Of a DNA stretch of 64,000 bases, positions 8,701 through 17,001 are shown piece after piece. The translations under genes were made by a program, and so were the position numbers. The notes beneath the pieces are model-generated. The model worked only from the letters and a program-made list of their open reading frames with translations, was not told where the DNA came from and made no database searches. Every line of letters begins with the position of its first letter. Position 1 is the stretch's first letter. This stretch comes from Phenylobacterium deserti. Lineage in GTDB: Bacteria; Pseudomonadota; Alphaproteobacteria; Caulobacterales; Caulobacteraceae. The stretch lies in contig CAMCXF010000001.1 of the NCBI GenBank assembly GCA_945883235.1, positions 62,001-126,000 of the forward strand, in the 5' to 3' direction.

Positions 8701-9441
8701 TCAGGCGGCGCCGCGCCGCGCAATCATCAGCATCTGGGCGCGCTCCTCGATTTCCATCGCGGTATCGAGGCTGACGGCGTCCAGCGTCGCGTCGAAGCTG
8801 CGTTTGGAGAGCCGCAATGCGTCCGGCTGGGCCTTCAGCATGTCGGTCGCCAGCGCCAGCCCGTGACCGTCAAGATCAGCCTCGGCGACCGTCGCCGAGA
8901 CCAGGCCCAGCCGGAAAGCGTCGGCGGCGTTGATAGGTCGCCCGGTAAGCAGCATCTCCCGCGCCCGCGAAACCCCGATGGTCCGCTGCAGACGCCAGCT
9001 GACCCCCAGCTCGGCGCCGGACAAGCCGATGTTGATAAAGGCAGAGTGGAACGCAGCACTCTCCGACGCGACGATCACATCACACGCCAGCGCCATCGCA
9101 AGGCCGCCCCCCGCCGCGGGCCCTCGCACCAGGGCGATCAGCGGCTGAGGGCAGGCGCGCATCGCCCGCATCAGATCGCGCAGCACCCAATCGCCCCGCG
9201 GACCATCCTGCAGGGCGTCGGGCTGGCCCATGGCTTTCAGGTCTGCGCCGGACGAAAACGCGCGCCCGGCACCCCGGATCACAATGACCCGGGTCGCCCG
9301 ATCGCGGCGTCGGGTCTCGAAATGCGCCAGCAGCGCCTCGGCCATCGGCTGGTTCATGGCGTTGAGACGCGTCGGCCGGTTGAGAGTCAGCCGCTCAAGG
9401 CCGTCGTCCAGCATTTCGGATATCAGTATCGGTTCGTCCAT
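8701..9441 (-). CDS. Enoyl-CoA hydratase/isomerase family protein
   Basis: A 246-residue crotonase-fold protein. The first oxyanion-hole segment is AFSSGADLKAM; the second is RGPAAGGGLAMALACDVIVAS, where the glycine-rich turn binds the CoA thioester. Crotonases with this pattern hydrate or isomerise enoyl-CoA. The position of the second catalytic Glu reads as GLSGAELGVSW, where the usual EPG-like element is partly replaced, so whether it is a hydratase or isomerase is open. GAGG lies upstream of the ATG at 9441. It stands alone on its strand, with a strong hairpin after its stop. Confidence 0.88.
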   Translation of the reverse strand: MDEPILISEMLDDGLERLTLNRPTRLNAMNQPMAEALLAHFETRRRDRATRVIVIRGAGRAFSSGADLKAMGQPDALQDGPRGDWVLRDLMRAMRACPQPLIALVRGPAAGGGLAMALACDVIVASESAAFHSAFINIGLSGAELGVSWRLQRTIGVSRAREMLLTGRPINAADAFRLGLVSATVAEADLDGHGLALATDMLKAQPDALRLSKRSFDATLDAVSLDTAMEIEERAQMLMIARRGAA

Positions 9442-9507
9442 CGGCTTGGGTTCCTCTTCGGGTCGCCGTCACCATGCCTTGGCCAAGGCGCGCGATGCCA
9501 GCCAAAA

Positions 9508-9999
9508 TCAGCGCTGGGCGTCGAGGCCGGGGGCGAGCAAGGCGTCCAGCGCCTGCGCGGCCTGATCGGGGCAGCCGCCCTGATGGGCCTGGGCGACGGC
9601 ATCCAGCGTGGTGATCGCCTCGGCAGCGGGGCAGATGCCGCTGCGCGCGCGAGTACCCCGCGTGGCGGTTTCCTTCGGCGTGCGCGCGAGGATGAACTTG
9701 AGCACCGCCATGCGATCCGCGTCGGGTGCGCTTGCCGAGCGCTTGGGCAGGCTGACCCCGCCGGCGGTGCCCTTCAGGGTGACGATGTCGCCGGAGGCAT
9801 GCATCAGGGTGACAATCGTTCCAGCCGCCAGTGGCACCCGATCCCCCGCGTCGAACGCCTGGCCGCGTAGCAGGGCAGGATCAGAGGAGCGCACGACAAC
9901 GAAGTCAGCCGCTGCCGCAGCAGTCGCCAACGCGGAGAGCATCACAACCAATAGGGCGCGACAGAGAGATACGACCATGAGCGGCAGCTTCGCGCGCAT
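9508..9999 (-). CDS. Exported hypothetical protein with an SH3/FecR-like small domain
   Basis: A roughly 163-residue protein with a signal peptide (VVSLCRALLVVMLSALATAAAA). The mature N-terminal part (VVVRSSDPALLRGQAFDAGDRVPLAAGTIVTLMHASGDIVTLKG) looks like a small beta domain of the kind in exported proteins that respond to envelope state; the C-terminal half is an alanine-rich helix with two cysteines. A TTG-started frame reaches 10014, and an ATG at 9978 would sit directly at the signal peptide. None has a strong ribosome binding site, so the start is uncertain. Function unknown. Confidence 0.7.
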   Translation of the reverse strand: MRAKLPLMVVSLCRALLVVMLSALATAAAAADFVVVRSSDPALLRGQAFDAGDRVPLAAGTIVTLMHASGDIVTLKGTAGGVSLPKRSASAPDADRMAVLKFILARTPKETATRGTRARSGICPAAEAITTLDAVAQAHQGGCPDQAAQALDALLAPGLDAQR

Positions 10000-10164
10000 C
10001 AAGAGCGGAGGCAATCAACTTCGGCACCGAACAGCGCCGCCCCAAGAAGCAATTTCAGCGAACACTGATCTACAATACACGGATCGGTTGCAAGCCGCCG
10101 CCGAGAGGGAGGCTCGTCGCTGCCCTGCGACAGATTGACCGAAGCTCAGAAACATCGCTGCCCG

Positions 10165-10180
10165 TTAACCGGGCATTTAC
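10165..10180 (+). promoter_or_regulatory. Possible CtrA-type box upstream of the small ORF
   Basis: TTAA, seven bases, then TTTAC: close to the CtrA consensus TTAA-N7-TTAAC with one mismatch in the second half. It lies 44 bases before the start of the 56-residue reading frame at 10224, in a 224-base intergenic gap. In Caulobacterales such boxes place genes under cell-cycle control. A single near-match occurs by chance at appreciable frequency. Confidence 0.25.
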
Positions 10181-10223
10181 CCGACCGCCCCTAAGTGACA
10201 AACAGGATGTAGAGGCGACCAAA

Positions 10224-10394
10224 ATGGTCAGCGTTCAAGTGCGCAATGCGGGACAAGCGATCTGGACAGCTCTAACGCTGCCCACCTCGGTTCAGGCCGC
10301 CCAGACGGTGGCCGCCGCCGCGCGCACCCTCGACATTGCCGACCAGGTCCGCGTGCAGGCTTCAACCCCGTCCAGCGTGAACATTAAGGTCTAG
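10224..10394 (+). CDS. Small hypothetical protein, 56 aa
   Basis: A short plus-strand reading frame, ATG to TAG, encoding a soluble alanine/valine/threonine-rich peptide that starts MVSVQVRNAGQAIW and ends SSVNIKV. GAGG lies about 8 bases before the ATG and a CtrA-like box further upstream. The composition is protein-like, with alternating hydrophobic residues and few rare codons, and the gene would otherwise leave a roughly 400-base gap between flanking minus-strand genes. Its stop is 4 bases from the stop of the convergent MocA-like gene. Function unknown. Confidence 0.6.
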   Translation: MVSVQVRNAGQAIWTALTLPTSVQAAQTVAAAARTLDIADQVRVQASTPSSVNIKV

Positions 10395-10398
10395 GTTT

Positions 10399-10998
10399 CT
10401 ATCTGGACAGGTCGCCGGGCGTGTCGACATCAAACCGTACCCCGTCGTCAGGGCTTTCGACGAGGGCCACCCGTAATCCCAGCATCTGCAGGATTGGCCG
10501 CGCGCCGGTATCGCCGGTCAGCGCGGCGACCGCCCCGAAGACTTCCCGCGCCAACACCACCGGATTGCCGCGACGCCCGTGAAACACCGGCGCTGCGGCT
10601 GGCGCGCCGGCGCTGACGGCATCCGCCAGCCCCTGAAGCACGTCGTGCGGCACGCGCGGCATGTCGCCCAGAAACACAAATACCGCCTCTGTTTCAAGGG
10701 GCAGGGCGGCGACGCCGACTCTCAGGGACGCCGCCATACCCTCGGCATGGTCCACCGCGTGCACCTGGCCCATCGATGGGTCGAACGCCCTGATGCAAGC
10801 CCCGACCTCCACGGCGTCAGCCCCCGTCACAACCGTGACCCCCGATACCGGCGCGGCCCGTGCCGCAGCCAGCGCCGCATGCAGCAAAGGCGCGCCGTTC
10901 CAGTCGGCCAGCAGCTTGCCGCCGCCAAAGCGGGAGGCCGACCCGGCGGCCAGCACCAGGGCGTGAAACCGCTTCCCGAAATCCGGCCCTGTCGCCAC
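10399..10998 (-). CDS. MocA/MobA-like molybdenum cofactor nucleotidyltransferase
   Basis: A 199-residue NTP-transferase with the family signature [15 protein letters not shown] near its N-terminus, a VTGAD strand, the metal-binding FLGDMP, and GRRGNPVVL, all as in MocA (CTP:molybdopterin cytidylyltransferase) and MobA-like proteins. MocA makes the cytosine dinucleotide form of Moco used by xanthine-dehydrogenase and aldehyde-oxidoreductase types. The GTG at 10998 with AGGGGAAG upstream is preferred; a TTG at 11028 would overlap the divergent moaA start. Cytidylyl versus guanylyl specificity cannot be read from the sequence with certainty; xdhC nearby favours MocA. Confidence 0.8.
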   Translation of the reverse strand: MATGPDFGKRFHALVLAAGSASRFGGGKLLADWNGAPLLHAALAAARAAPVSGVTVVTGADAVEVGACIRAFDPSMGQVHAVDHAEGMAASLRVGVAALPLETEAVFVFLGDMPRVPHDVLQGLADAVSAGAPAAAPVFHGRRGNPVVLAREVFGAVAALTGDTGARPILQMLGLRVALVESPDDGVRFDVDTPGDLSR

Positions 10999-11027
10999 GC
11001 GCCCGCTTCCCCTATCTTGTGTCTGCA

Positions 11028-12053
11028 ATGACGCCCTACGATGACATGACCACGCCGAAACCGGCGCCCCTGATCGACGGCTTTGGCCGCACGGTGTCGT
11101 ATCTTCGGCTGTCCGTGACCGACCGCTGTGACCTGCGCTGCATCTACTGCATGGCGGAGCATATGGTCTTTCTGCCCAAGATCGAGGTGTTGAGCCTCGA
11201 GGAACTGGACCGGATCGCCACGGCGTTCGTCAGCCTGGGCACACGCAAGCTGCGCCTGACCGGCGGCGAGCCCCTGGTGCGCAAGGGCATGATGGAGCTG
11301 GTCGGCAGTCTGGGCCGCCATCTTCGCAGTGGCGCGCTGGAAGAACTGACCCTCACCACCAATGGCACCCGGCTGGCCGAGTTTGCGGGGCGACTGGTTG
11401 AGGCGGGGGTGCGCCGGATCAATGTCTCGATGGATACGCTGAAGCCCGACCTGTTCCGCACGCTCACCCGGGGTGGCGATCTGGCCAAGGTGCAGGCCGG
11501 CGCGGCGGCGGCGCAGGCGGCAGGCCTCGCGGTCAAGATCAATGCTGTGGCGCTGCGCGACGCCAATGCTGCCGAAATCCCCGATCTCGTGCGCTGGTGT
11601 CATGGTCACGGCTATGACCTGACCCTGATCGAGACCATGCCGATGGGCGAGGTCGATGTGGATCGCACCGACGAATACCTGTCGCTGAAGGACGTCCGGC
11701 GAGAGCTGGAGAGCTTCTGGACGCTCGAGGATCTGGCCGTCACCACCGGCGGCCCGGCGCGTTACGTGCGGGTGGCCGAGACCGGTGGCCGTCTGGGCTT
11801 CATCACCCCGCTCAGCCACAATTTCTGCGAGACCTGCAACCGGGTACGCCTGACGTGCACGGGTACGCTGCACACCTGCCTGGGCCAGGAAGACGCCACC
11901 GACCTGCGCGCCGTGCTGCGGGCGGGTGCCAGCGATGCAGAGCTGGTCGAGACCATCCGGGCCGCCATCGCCACCAAGCCCAAGGGCCATGACTTCGAGA
12001 TCGCCCGTAAACAGCCCGCCGTCGCCCGGCACATGTCCACCACCGGCGGCTGA
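11028..12053 (+). CDS. moaA: GTP 3',8-cyclase MoaA (molybdenum cofactor biosynthesis)
   Basis: A 341-residue radical SAM enzyme that converts GTP to 3',8-cyclo-GTP, the first step of molybdopterin synthesis. The N-terminal [4Fe-4S] site is CDLRCIYC (CxxxCxxC); the C-terminal cluster site is [12 protein letters not shown] with a further Cys region; the conserved C-terminal Gly-Gly tail ends the protein (STTGG). The start is the ATG at 11028, or possibly 11046. Neither has a recognisable Shine-Dalgarno, so the transcript may be leaderless or weakly translated. It heads the Moco operon and diverges from the MocA-like gene with about 30 bases between starts. Confidence 0.95.
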   Translation: MTPYDDMTTPKPAPLIDGFGRTVSYLRLSVTDRCDLRCIYCMAEHMVFLPKIEVLSLEELDRIATAFVSLGTRKLRLTGGEPLVRKGMMELVGSLGRHLRSGALEELTLTTNGTRLAEFAGRLVEAGVRRINVSMDTLKPDLFRTLTRGGDLAKVQAGAAAAQAAGLAVKINAVALRDANAAEIPDLVRWCHGHGYDLTLIETMPMGEVDVDRTDEYLSLKDVRRELESFWTLEDLAVTTGGPARYVRVAETGGRLGFITPLSHNFCETCNRVRLTCTGTLHTCLGQEDATDLRAVLRAGASDAELVETIRAAIATKPKGHDFEIARKQPAVARHMSTTGG

Positions 12054-12054
12054 C

Positions 12055-12294
12055 ATGGCGCGTGTCCTGCTGTTCGGACGGTTCCGGGATCTCGCTGGCT
12101 GGCGCGAGCGGGAGATGGAGGCGGCGACGCTGTTTGACCTTCGAACCGCCCTGACCCGCGAGGACCCCGACTTCGGCGCCGCGTTGACCGGCCCCGGCGT
12201 CCAGGTGGCCGTCGACCAGACCATCATGCGCGGCGACGTTCCCCTCGGCCCCCGCAGCGAGGTCGCCTTCCTGCCACCGATGAGCGGCGGATGA
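12055..12294 (+). CDS. moaD: Molybdopterin synthase small subunit MoaD
   Basis: A 79-residue ubiquitin-fold sulfur carrier that starts one base after the moaA stop and ends with the essential Gly-Gly (PPMSGG). The C-terminal glycine is adenylated and thiocarboxylated, then donates sulfur to precursor Z in complex with MoaE. The N-terminal strand VLLFGRFRDLAG and the tail SEVAFLPPMSGG are typical. An upstream in-frame extension inside moaA was discarded because it is antisense-like shadow. The ATGA overlap with moaE ensures coupled, near-stoichiometric translation. Confidence 0.93.
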   Translation: MARVLLFGRFRDLAGWREREMEAATLFDLRTALTREDPDFGAALTGPGVQVAVDQTIMRGDVPLGPRSEVAFLPPMSGG

Positions 12295-12731
12295 TCACGC
12301 TCACCGAAGCTCCGTTCGATCCCGGGGCCTTGCTCACCGAATTCTCCAAAGGTCGCACCGAGACTGGTGCCATCGCCACCTTCACCGGCCTGGCCCGCGC
12401 CGAGCAAGGCTCCACAGCGAGCCTCGAACTGGAGGCCTATCCAGGCTTCACCGAATCCGAGATCGGCAAGATCGCCGCGGAGGCTCAAGAGCGGTGGAGC
12501 CTGCACGACCTCAACATCCTGCACCGCGTGGGCAAGATTGCGCCCGGCGACCCGATCGTCTTCGTCGCCACCGCCGCCGGCCACCGCCGCGCCGCCTTCG
12601 AGGCGTGCGACTTCCTGATGGACTACCTGAAATCCCGCGCGCCCTTCTGGAAGAAAGAACACGGCCCGGAGGGGGCACGGTGGGTGGAACCATCAGCGCA
12701 GGATTATGCGGACCGCGAGCGGTGGGGGTAG
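12291..12731 (+). CDS. moaE: Molybdopterin synthase catalytic subunit MoaE
   Basis: The 146-residue large subunit of molybdopterin synthase converts cyclic pyranopterin monophosphate to molybdopterin using thiocarboxylated MoaD. It shows the family hallmarks GAIATFTGLAR near the N-terminus, LELEAYPGF, the HRVGKIAPGDPIVFV strand, and the active-site segment KSRAPFWKKE with the conserved lysines. It overlaps moaD by 4 bases (ATGA), and the SDR gene begins 23 bases downstream. Length and motifs are standard. Confidence 0.95.
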   Translation: MITLTEAPFDPGALLTEFSKGRTETGAIATFTGLARAEQGSTASLELEAYPGFTESEIGKIAAEAQERWSLHDLNILHRVGKIAPGDPIVFVATAAGHRRAAFEACDFLMDYLKSRAPFWKKEHGPEGARWVEPSAQDYADRERWG

Positions 12732-12754
12732 GTGCGGCGCGCCCGAGCCTGCCC

Positions 12755-13453
12755 ATGACAGGGTTCCCCGACCGGTTCGAAGCCGTCGTCGTCGGTGCAA
12801 CAGGTGGCATCGGCGCGGCCTTGTGCGAGCGCCTGGGCTACGACCCGCGCGTCATCCGGGTGCACCGGTTCTCGCGCCGAAGCGCCGTGCCACTCGATCT
12901 CACCGACGAGGCCTCCATCGCCGCGGCGGCGCTCACGGTTGACGCAACCCGATTGGTGATCGTCGCCACCGGTCTGCTGCAGGATGCCGAGGTCACGCCC
13001 GAAAAGCGATTGGCCGATCTCGATCCCGCCCGATTGGCGCGATCGTTCCAGATCAACGCCATAGGCCCCGCCCTCGTGCTGAAACACTTCGCGCCGCGAC
13101 TGCCGCGTGAGGGCAAGGCGGTGCTGGCGGTGCTGACCGCCCGCGTGGGCTCGATCTCTGACAATCGGCTGGGCGGCTGGTACGGCTACCGCGCCGCCAA
13201 GGCCGCCGCCAACCAGTTGGTGCGAACCACGGCCATTGAGCTGACGGCCCGTCGCAGGGACGCGATCTGCGTGGCATTGCATCCCGGCACCGTGGATACG
13301 CCGCTGTCGGCCCCCTTTCAGAAGGGGGTGTTGCCTGACAAGCTGTTCACCCCCGCCTTTGCCGCCGAACGCCTGCTGTCGGTGATCGAGACGCTGACGC
13401 CCGCGCAGACCGGCCATTTTCTGGCCTGGGATGGTCAGGAGATCCCCTTCTGA
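12755..13453 (+). CDS. Short-chain dehydrogenase/reductase (C-factor-like SDR)
   Basis: A 232-residue classical SDR with the cofactor motif GATGGIGAAL, an NAG-like IVATG strand, and the catalytic YRAAK (YxxxK) in WYGYRAAKAA. The pattern, with short length and HPGTVDTPLSAPF near the end, resembles the C-factor/CsgA-like subgroup. The ATG at 12755 is preferred; a longer frame runs back through moaE but has no SDR sequence. It sits inside the Moco operon between moaE and the acyl-CoA dehydrogenase, so it is co-transcribed but has no known Moco role. Substrate unknown. Confidence 0.88.
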   Translation: MTGFPDRFEAVVVGATGGIGAALCERLGYDPRVIRVHRFSRRSAVPLDLTDEASIAAAALTVDATRLVIVATGLLQDAEVTPEKRLADLDPARLARSFQINAIGPALVLKHFAPRLPREGKAVLAVLTARVGSISDNRLGGWYGYRAAKAAANQLVRTTAIELTARRRDAICVALHPGTVDTPLSAPFQKGVLPDKLFTPAFAAERLLSVIETLTPAQTGHFLAWDGQEIPF

Positions 13454-13544
13454 CCACCACGCTTTACGCCGCGACAGATCGCTGACCTTGGGTCACGCGA
13501 AACTGGATGTATCGTAGGCCAAACCAGTAACCGGAGAGGACGCC

Positions 13545-14753
13545 ATGGCGGACTTTGGAGCCGACGTCGAACTTGAAACCTTCCGTGGCGAGGCGCGTGC
13601 CTGGCTGGACGCGAACTTCCCCAAATCCCTGAAGGGCAAGGGCGGCATGATGGCCGCAGAGGTTGCCCAATCCGGCGACGCCGACCTTAGCGCCTGGAAA
13701 AAAGCCATCGGCGGAAAGGGTTGGGCGACCCCCACCTGGCCGACGGAATACGGCGGCGGCGGGCTCACCCCGCAACAGGCCCGCGTGCTGGGCCAGGAAA
13801 TGGCCAAGGCCGGTGCGTTCAATCCGCTGACCTTCGGCATGGGCATCACCATGATCGGCCCGACGATCATGGACTACGGCACGGCGGAACAGAAGGCGAC
13901 GCACCTGCCCCCGATCATCCGGGGTGATGTGCAGTGGTGCGTGGGATACTCCGAGCCGAACGCCGGCTCAGACCTGGCGGCCCTCCAGACCCGCTGCGAG
14001 GACAAGGGCGATCACTGGCTGATTAACGGCTCAAAAATCTGGACCAGCGGCGCGCAGGAATCGGCCTGGTGCGGGGCGCTGGTGCGGACCGACCCGACGG
14101 CCAAGAAGCATGAGGGGATCAGCTTCCTGTTGCTAGACATGAAGCAGGCGGGCGTCGAGACGCGACCGATCAAGCTGATCTCGGGATCATCCCCGTTCTG
14201 CGAGACCTTCTTCACCGATGCCAAGGCGCCCAAGGATGCGATCCTGGGCCAGATCAACGTCGGCTGGACGGTGGGCAAGCGCCTGCTGCAGCACGAACGG
14301 TCCAGCCAGACCGGCGCCGGTGGCATGGGTCGTCCGACCCCGCTGGAAGACATCGCCAAGGACTATGTGGGCGTCGACGACGAAGGGCGTATTGCCGACC
14401 TCGATCTGCGCAGCCGGGTGACCCAGCATCTGATGGACGGCCGCATCCACGGCCTGACGCTGGCCCGCGCGGTGGCGGAGTCCAAGGGCGCGTCGGGGGC
14501 CACCAATGCCGCCTCGATCCTGAAGAACTCGGCGACTACCGTGTCCCAGACCCGCGCAGAACTGATGCTGGAAATGATGGGTTCGCAGGGCCTGGGTTGG
14601 GAGGGCGAGGCCTTCAAACCCGAGGAACTGGAAGCCGTCAGCGGCTGGCTCTGGGGCAAGGCGATGTCGATCTATGGCGGCTCGGCCGAGATCCAGAACA
14701 ACATTATCTCAAAGCGCATCCTCAACTTGCCGGACAATACACAGTCGACCTGA
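13545..14753 (+). CDS. Acyl-CoA dehydrogenase family protein
   Basis: A 402-residue FAD enzyme that should introduce a 2,3-double bond into an acyl-CoA and hand electrons to ETF. It has the N-terminal helical domain (WPTEYGGGGLTPQQ), the FAD/substrate segment CVGYSEPNAGSDLAALQTR, WTSGAQES, and the C-terminal GGSAEIQNNIISKRIL, typical of bacterial ACADs. CCGGAGAGGACGCC precedes the ATG. It sits between the SDR and moaB, which is unusual within a Moco block. The catalytic base region is EMMGSQGLGWEG, so chain length or cyclic substrate preference cannot be told. Confidence 0.92.
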   Translation: MADFGADVELETFRGEARAWLDANFPKSLKGKGGMMAAEVAQSGDADLSAWKKAIGGKGWATPTWPTEYGGGGLTPQQARVLGQEMAKAGAFNPLTFGMGITMIGPTIMDYGTAEQKATHLPPIIRGDVQWCVGYSEPNAGSDLAALQTRCEDKGDHWLINGSKIWTSGAQESAWCGALVRTDPTAKKHEGISFLLLDMKQAGVETRPIKLISGSSPFCETFFTDAKAPKDAILGQINVGWTVGKRLLQHERSSQTGAGGMGRPTPLEDIAKDYVGVDDEGRIADLDLRSRVTQHLMDGRIHGLTLARAVAESKGASGATNAASILKNSATTVSQTRAELMLEMMGSQGLGWEGEAFKPEELEAVSGWLWGKAMSIYGGSAEIQNNIISKRILNLPDNTQST

Positions 14754-14801
14754 CGGGTCTTCGCGTCGCGTGTATAGAAGCCGTGTAGAGGAGCACGTCT
14801 G

Positions 14802-15350
14802 ATGAACGCGATTACACCCGGCGGAAAGATCGACACCGGCCGCCAGATCAAGCCGGTGAAGGTCGCCGTGCTGACCATCTCCGACACCCGCGACGAGGAA
14901 AGCGACACCTCGGGCCATGTGCTGGCCGAACGGGTGACGGGGGCGGGTCACGAGCTGGTCGACAAGGCCATCGTCCGCGACGACGTCATGGCTATCCGCG
15001 CGAAGATCGAGGCATGGGTGGCCTCGGGTTTCGTCGAGGCCATCATCACCACAGGCGGCACCGGGATCACCGGGCGCGATGTCACCCCGGAAGCCGTGCG
15101 GCCGATGTTCGACAAGGAAATCGACGGATTTTCCGTTGTGTTTCATATGGTCAGCTACCAGTCGGTGGGCCTGTCGACCCTGCAGTCGCGGGCCTTGGCC
15201 GGGATCGTCAAGGGCGTGTTCGTGTTCTGCCTGCCGGGCTCCAACGGTGCGGTGAAGGACGGCTGGGACAAGGTGATCTCGGCCCAGCTCGACAGCCGCC
15301 ACGGCCCCTGCAACATGGTCGAGCTCATGCCGCGACTGATGGAAACGTGA
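14802..15350 (+). CDS. moaB: Molybdenum cofactor biosynthesis protein MoaB
   Basis: A 182-residue MogA/MoaB-fold protein expected to adenylylate molybdopterin before molybdate insertion. Typical segments are [19 protein letters not shown], the [17 protein letters not shown] loop that binds the pterin, and [23 protein letters not shown] lies upstream of the ATG. The GTGA at its end is also the start of moaC. Versus MogA: the length and [16 protein letters not shown] favour MoaB. Confidence 0.93.
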   Translation: MNAITPGGKIDTGRQIKPVKVAVLTISDTRDEESDTSGHVLAERVTGAGHELVDKAIVRDDVMAIRAKIEAWVASGFVEAIITTGGTGITGRDVTPEAVRPMFDKEIDGFSVVFHMVSYQSVGLSTLQSRALAGIVKGVFVFCLPGSNGAVKDGWDKVISAQLDSRHGPCNMVELMPRLMET

Positions 15351-15814
15351 GCGGCCTCACCCACATCGACGAGACCGGTCGGGCGCGGATGGTCGATGTG
15401 TCCGACAAGGCCGTGACCACCCGCGAGGCGGTAGCGGAGGGGTTCGTTCGCATGACGTCCGAGACCCTCGCACTGGCGGTCTCCGGCGAGGGGAAGAAGG
15501 GCGACGTCCGTGCCGTGGCCGAGATCGCCGGCGTCATGGCCGCCAAGCGCACCTCGGACCTGATCCCCATGTGTCACCCGCTGGCGATTTCCAAGGTCGA
15601 GGTGCGCGTGGAGCCCGGCGACGGCGGCCTGGCCGTCACCGCCCGCGTCAAGACCACCGGCCAGACCGGCGTCGAGATGGAAGCCCTGACCGCCGTCTCC
15701 GTTGCCTGCCTCACCCTCTACGACATGCTGAAAGCCGCCGAAAAGGGCATGGTCATCGAGGCTGTCCGCCTGGTCAGCAAGACCGGCGGCAAGAGCGGCG
15801 ACTGGGTAGCGTGA
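15347..15814 (+). CDS. moaC: Cyclic pyranopterin monophosphate synthase MoaC
   Basis: A 155-residue MoaC that converts 3',8-cyclo-GTP to cyclic pyranopterin monophosphate. It shows the [19 protein letters not shown]-terminus, [15 protein letters not shown] with the conserved Cys-His, and the [19 protein letters not shown] signature. The start is the GTG at 15347, overlapping the moaB stop by 4 bases (GTGA). The longer open frame upstream is a shadow of moaB. Its own end overlaps the moeA GTG start in the same way, giving three tightly coupled cistrons. Confidence 0.95.
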   Translation: MSGLTHIDETGRARMVDVSDKAVTTREAVAEGFVRMTSETLALAVSGEGKKGDVRAVAEIAGVMAAKRTSDLIPMCHPLAISKVEVRVEPGDGGLAVTARVKTTGQTGVEMEALTAVSVACLTLYDMLKAAEKGMVIEAVRLVSKTGGKSGDWVA

Positions 15815-17001
15815 AACTCCTCCCCGTCACCGACGCCCGCGCGCGCATGCTGGCGGAGGCCTCCGTCCTGCCCGCTGAAACCGTCTCCATCGCGCAGTCC
15901 ATCGGCTGGGTGCTGGCCGAGGATGTCACGGCCAGCCGCGATCAGCCGCCGTTCGCCGCCTCGGCCATGGATGGCTGGGCGGTGCGCAGTGCCGATGCGC
16001 CGGGCGTGCTCCGGATCGTCGGCGAGAGTGCGGCGGGGCATGGGTTTGCCGGGACGGTGCAGGCCGGTGAAGCGGTGCGGATCTTCACCGGTGCCGCGGT
16101 GCCGAGCGGTTGCGACGCGGTGGTGATTCAGGAGGACGCCACGCGGAACGGCGAGACGGTCAGCGTGCCGGCGGTTACGGCCGGCCATCACGTGCGGCCC
16201 GCAGGCGGAGACTTCAAGGCGGGGCAGGCCCTGCTGGCAACAGGCCAGAGGATCGATCCATGGCGGCTGTCGCTGGCGGCGGCGGCAGGCCGCGCGGACT
16301 TGTCCGTCTCACGCCGACCCAAGGTCGCCCTGTTCTCCACCGGCGAAGAAATCATCGAGGCCCCGGCTGTGCCCGGGCCGTTCCAGATCTATGATTCCGG
16401 CTCCCGCGCGCTGGAGGCGCTGATCGCCAGCTGGGGCGCGGATGTCAAACGCGCCAAGCCGGTGCGTGACACCATGGAGGCCACGATCCAGGCCCTGCGC
16501 GACGCCAAAGGTGATCTGGTGGTGACGGTGGGCGGTGCCTCGGTCGGGGACCACGATCTGGTACGCGGGGCGGCGGACGCCCTGGGTCTCGATCTGAAGG
16601 TGGCCAGCGTCAATGTGCGACCGGGCAAACCCACCTTCTTCGGCGTGTTGTCGGATGGCCGGCGGCTACTCGGCCTGCCCGGCAATCCGGCCTCGGCGCT
16701 GGTGTGCGCGGAGCTGTTCCTGCGTCCCCTGATCAACGCTTACCTCGGCACCGCACCCGGACCGCGCATGATACAGGCCCGGCTGGAGGCACCGCTTCCG
16801 GCCAATGGTCCCCGCGAGCACTGGATGCGGGCGCAGCTCAGCTTTGCCGACGGCAGGGTCACCGTCCGGCCCTACCGCGATCAGGATTCTTCGCTGGTCA
16901 GCGTCTTCGCCGCGTCCGACGCACTGCTGGTCCGGCTGGCTAATGCCCCGCCCGCCGCCGCCGGAGGCGTAGTCGACGTGCTGCCGCTGGCCCGCGCATA
17001 G
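15811..17001 (+). CDS. moeA: Molybdopterin molybdotransferase MoeA
   Basis: A 396-residue enzyme that inserts molybdate into adenylylated molybdopterin. Visible landmarks are the [11 protein letters not shown] motif near residue 50, [15 protein letters not shown], the MogA-like domain with [12 protein letters not shown], and [16 protein letters not shown]; the C-terminal beta domain follows. The start is the GTG at 15811 overlapping the moaC stop (GTGA). The last 121 bases overlap the 3' end of the convergent xdhC frame, so both genes use the same DNA on opposite strands. Confidence 0.94.
   Translation: MKLLPVTDARARMLAEASVLPAETVSIAQSIGWVLAEDVTASRDQPPFAASAMDGWAVRSADAPGVLRIVGESAAGHGFAGTVQAGEAVRIFTGAAVPSGCDAVVIQEDATRNGETVSVPAVTAGHHVRPAGGDFKAGQALLATGQRIDPWRLSLAAAAGRADLSVSRRPKVALFSTGEEIIEAPAVPGPFQIYDSGSRALEALIASWGADVKRAKPVRDTMEATIQALRDAKGDLVVTVGGASVGDHDLVRGAADALGLDLKVASVNVRPGKPTFFGVLSDGRRLLGLPGNPASALVCAELFLRPLINAYLGTAPGPRMIQARLEAPLPANGPREHWMRAQLSFADGRVTVRPYRDQDSSLVSVFAASDALLVRLANAPPAAAGGVVDVLPLARA

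Noticed and set aside
10827..12662. Long minus-strand open frame (611 codons) opposite moaA-moaE
   Set aside because: It is antisense to four well-supported genes, has no domain pattern, and such frames are expected in GC-rich DNA.
15014..15346. Longer start for moaC inside moaB
   Set aside because: The extra part is a shadow of moaB; the GTG at 15347 gives the family length and a 4-base overlap.
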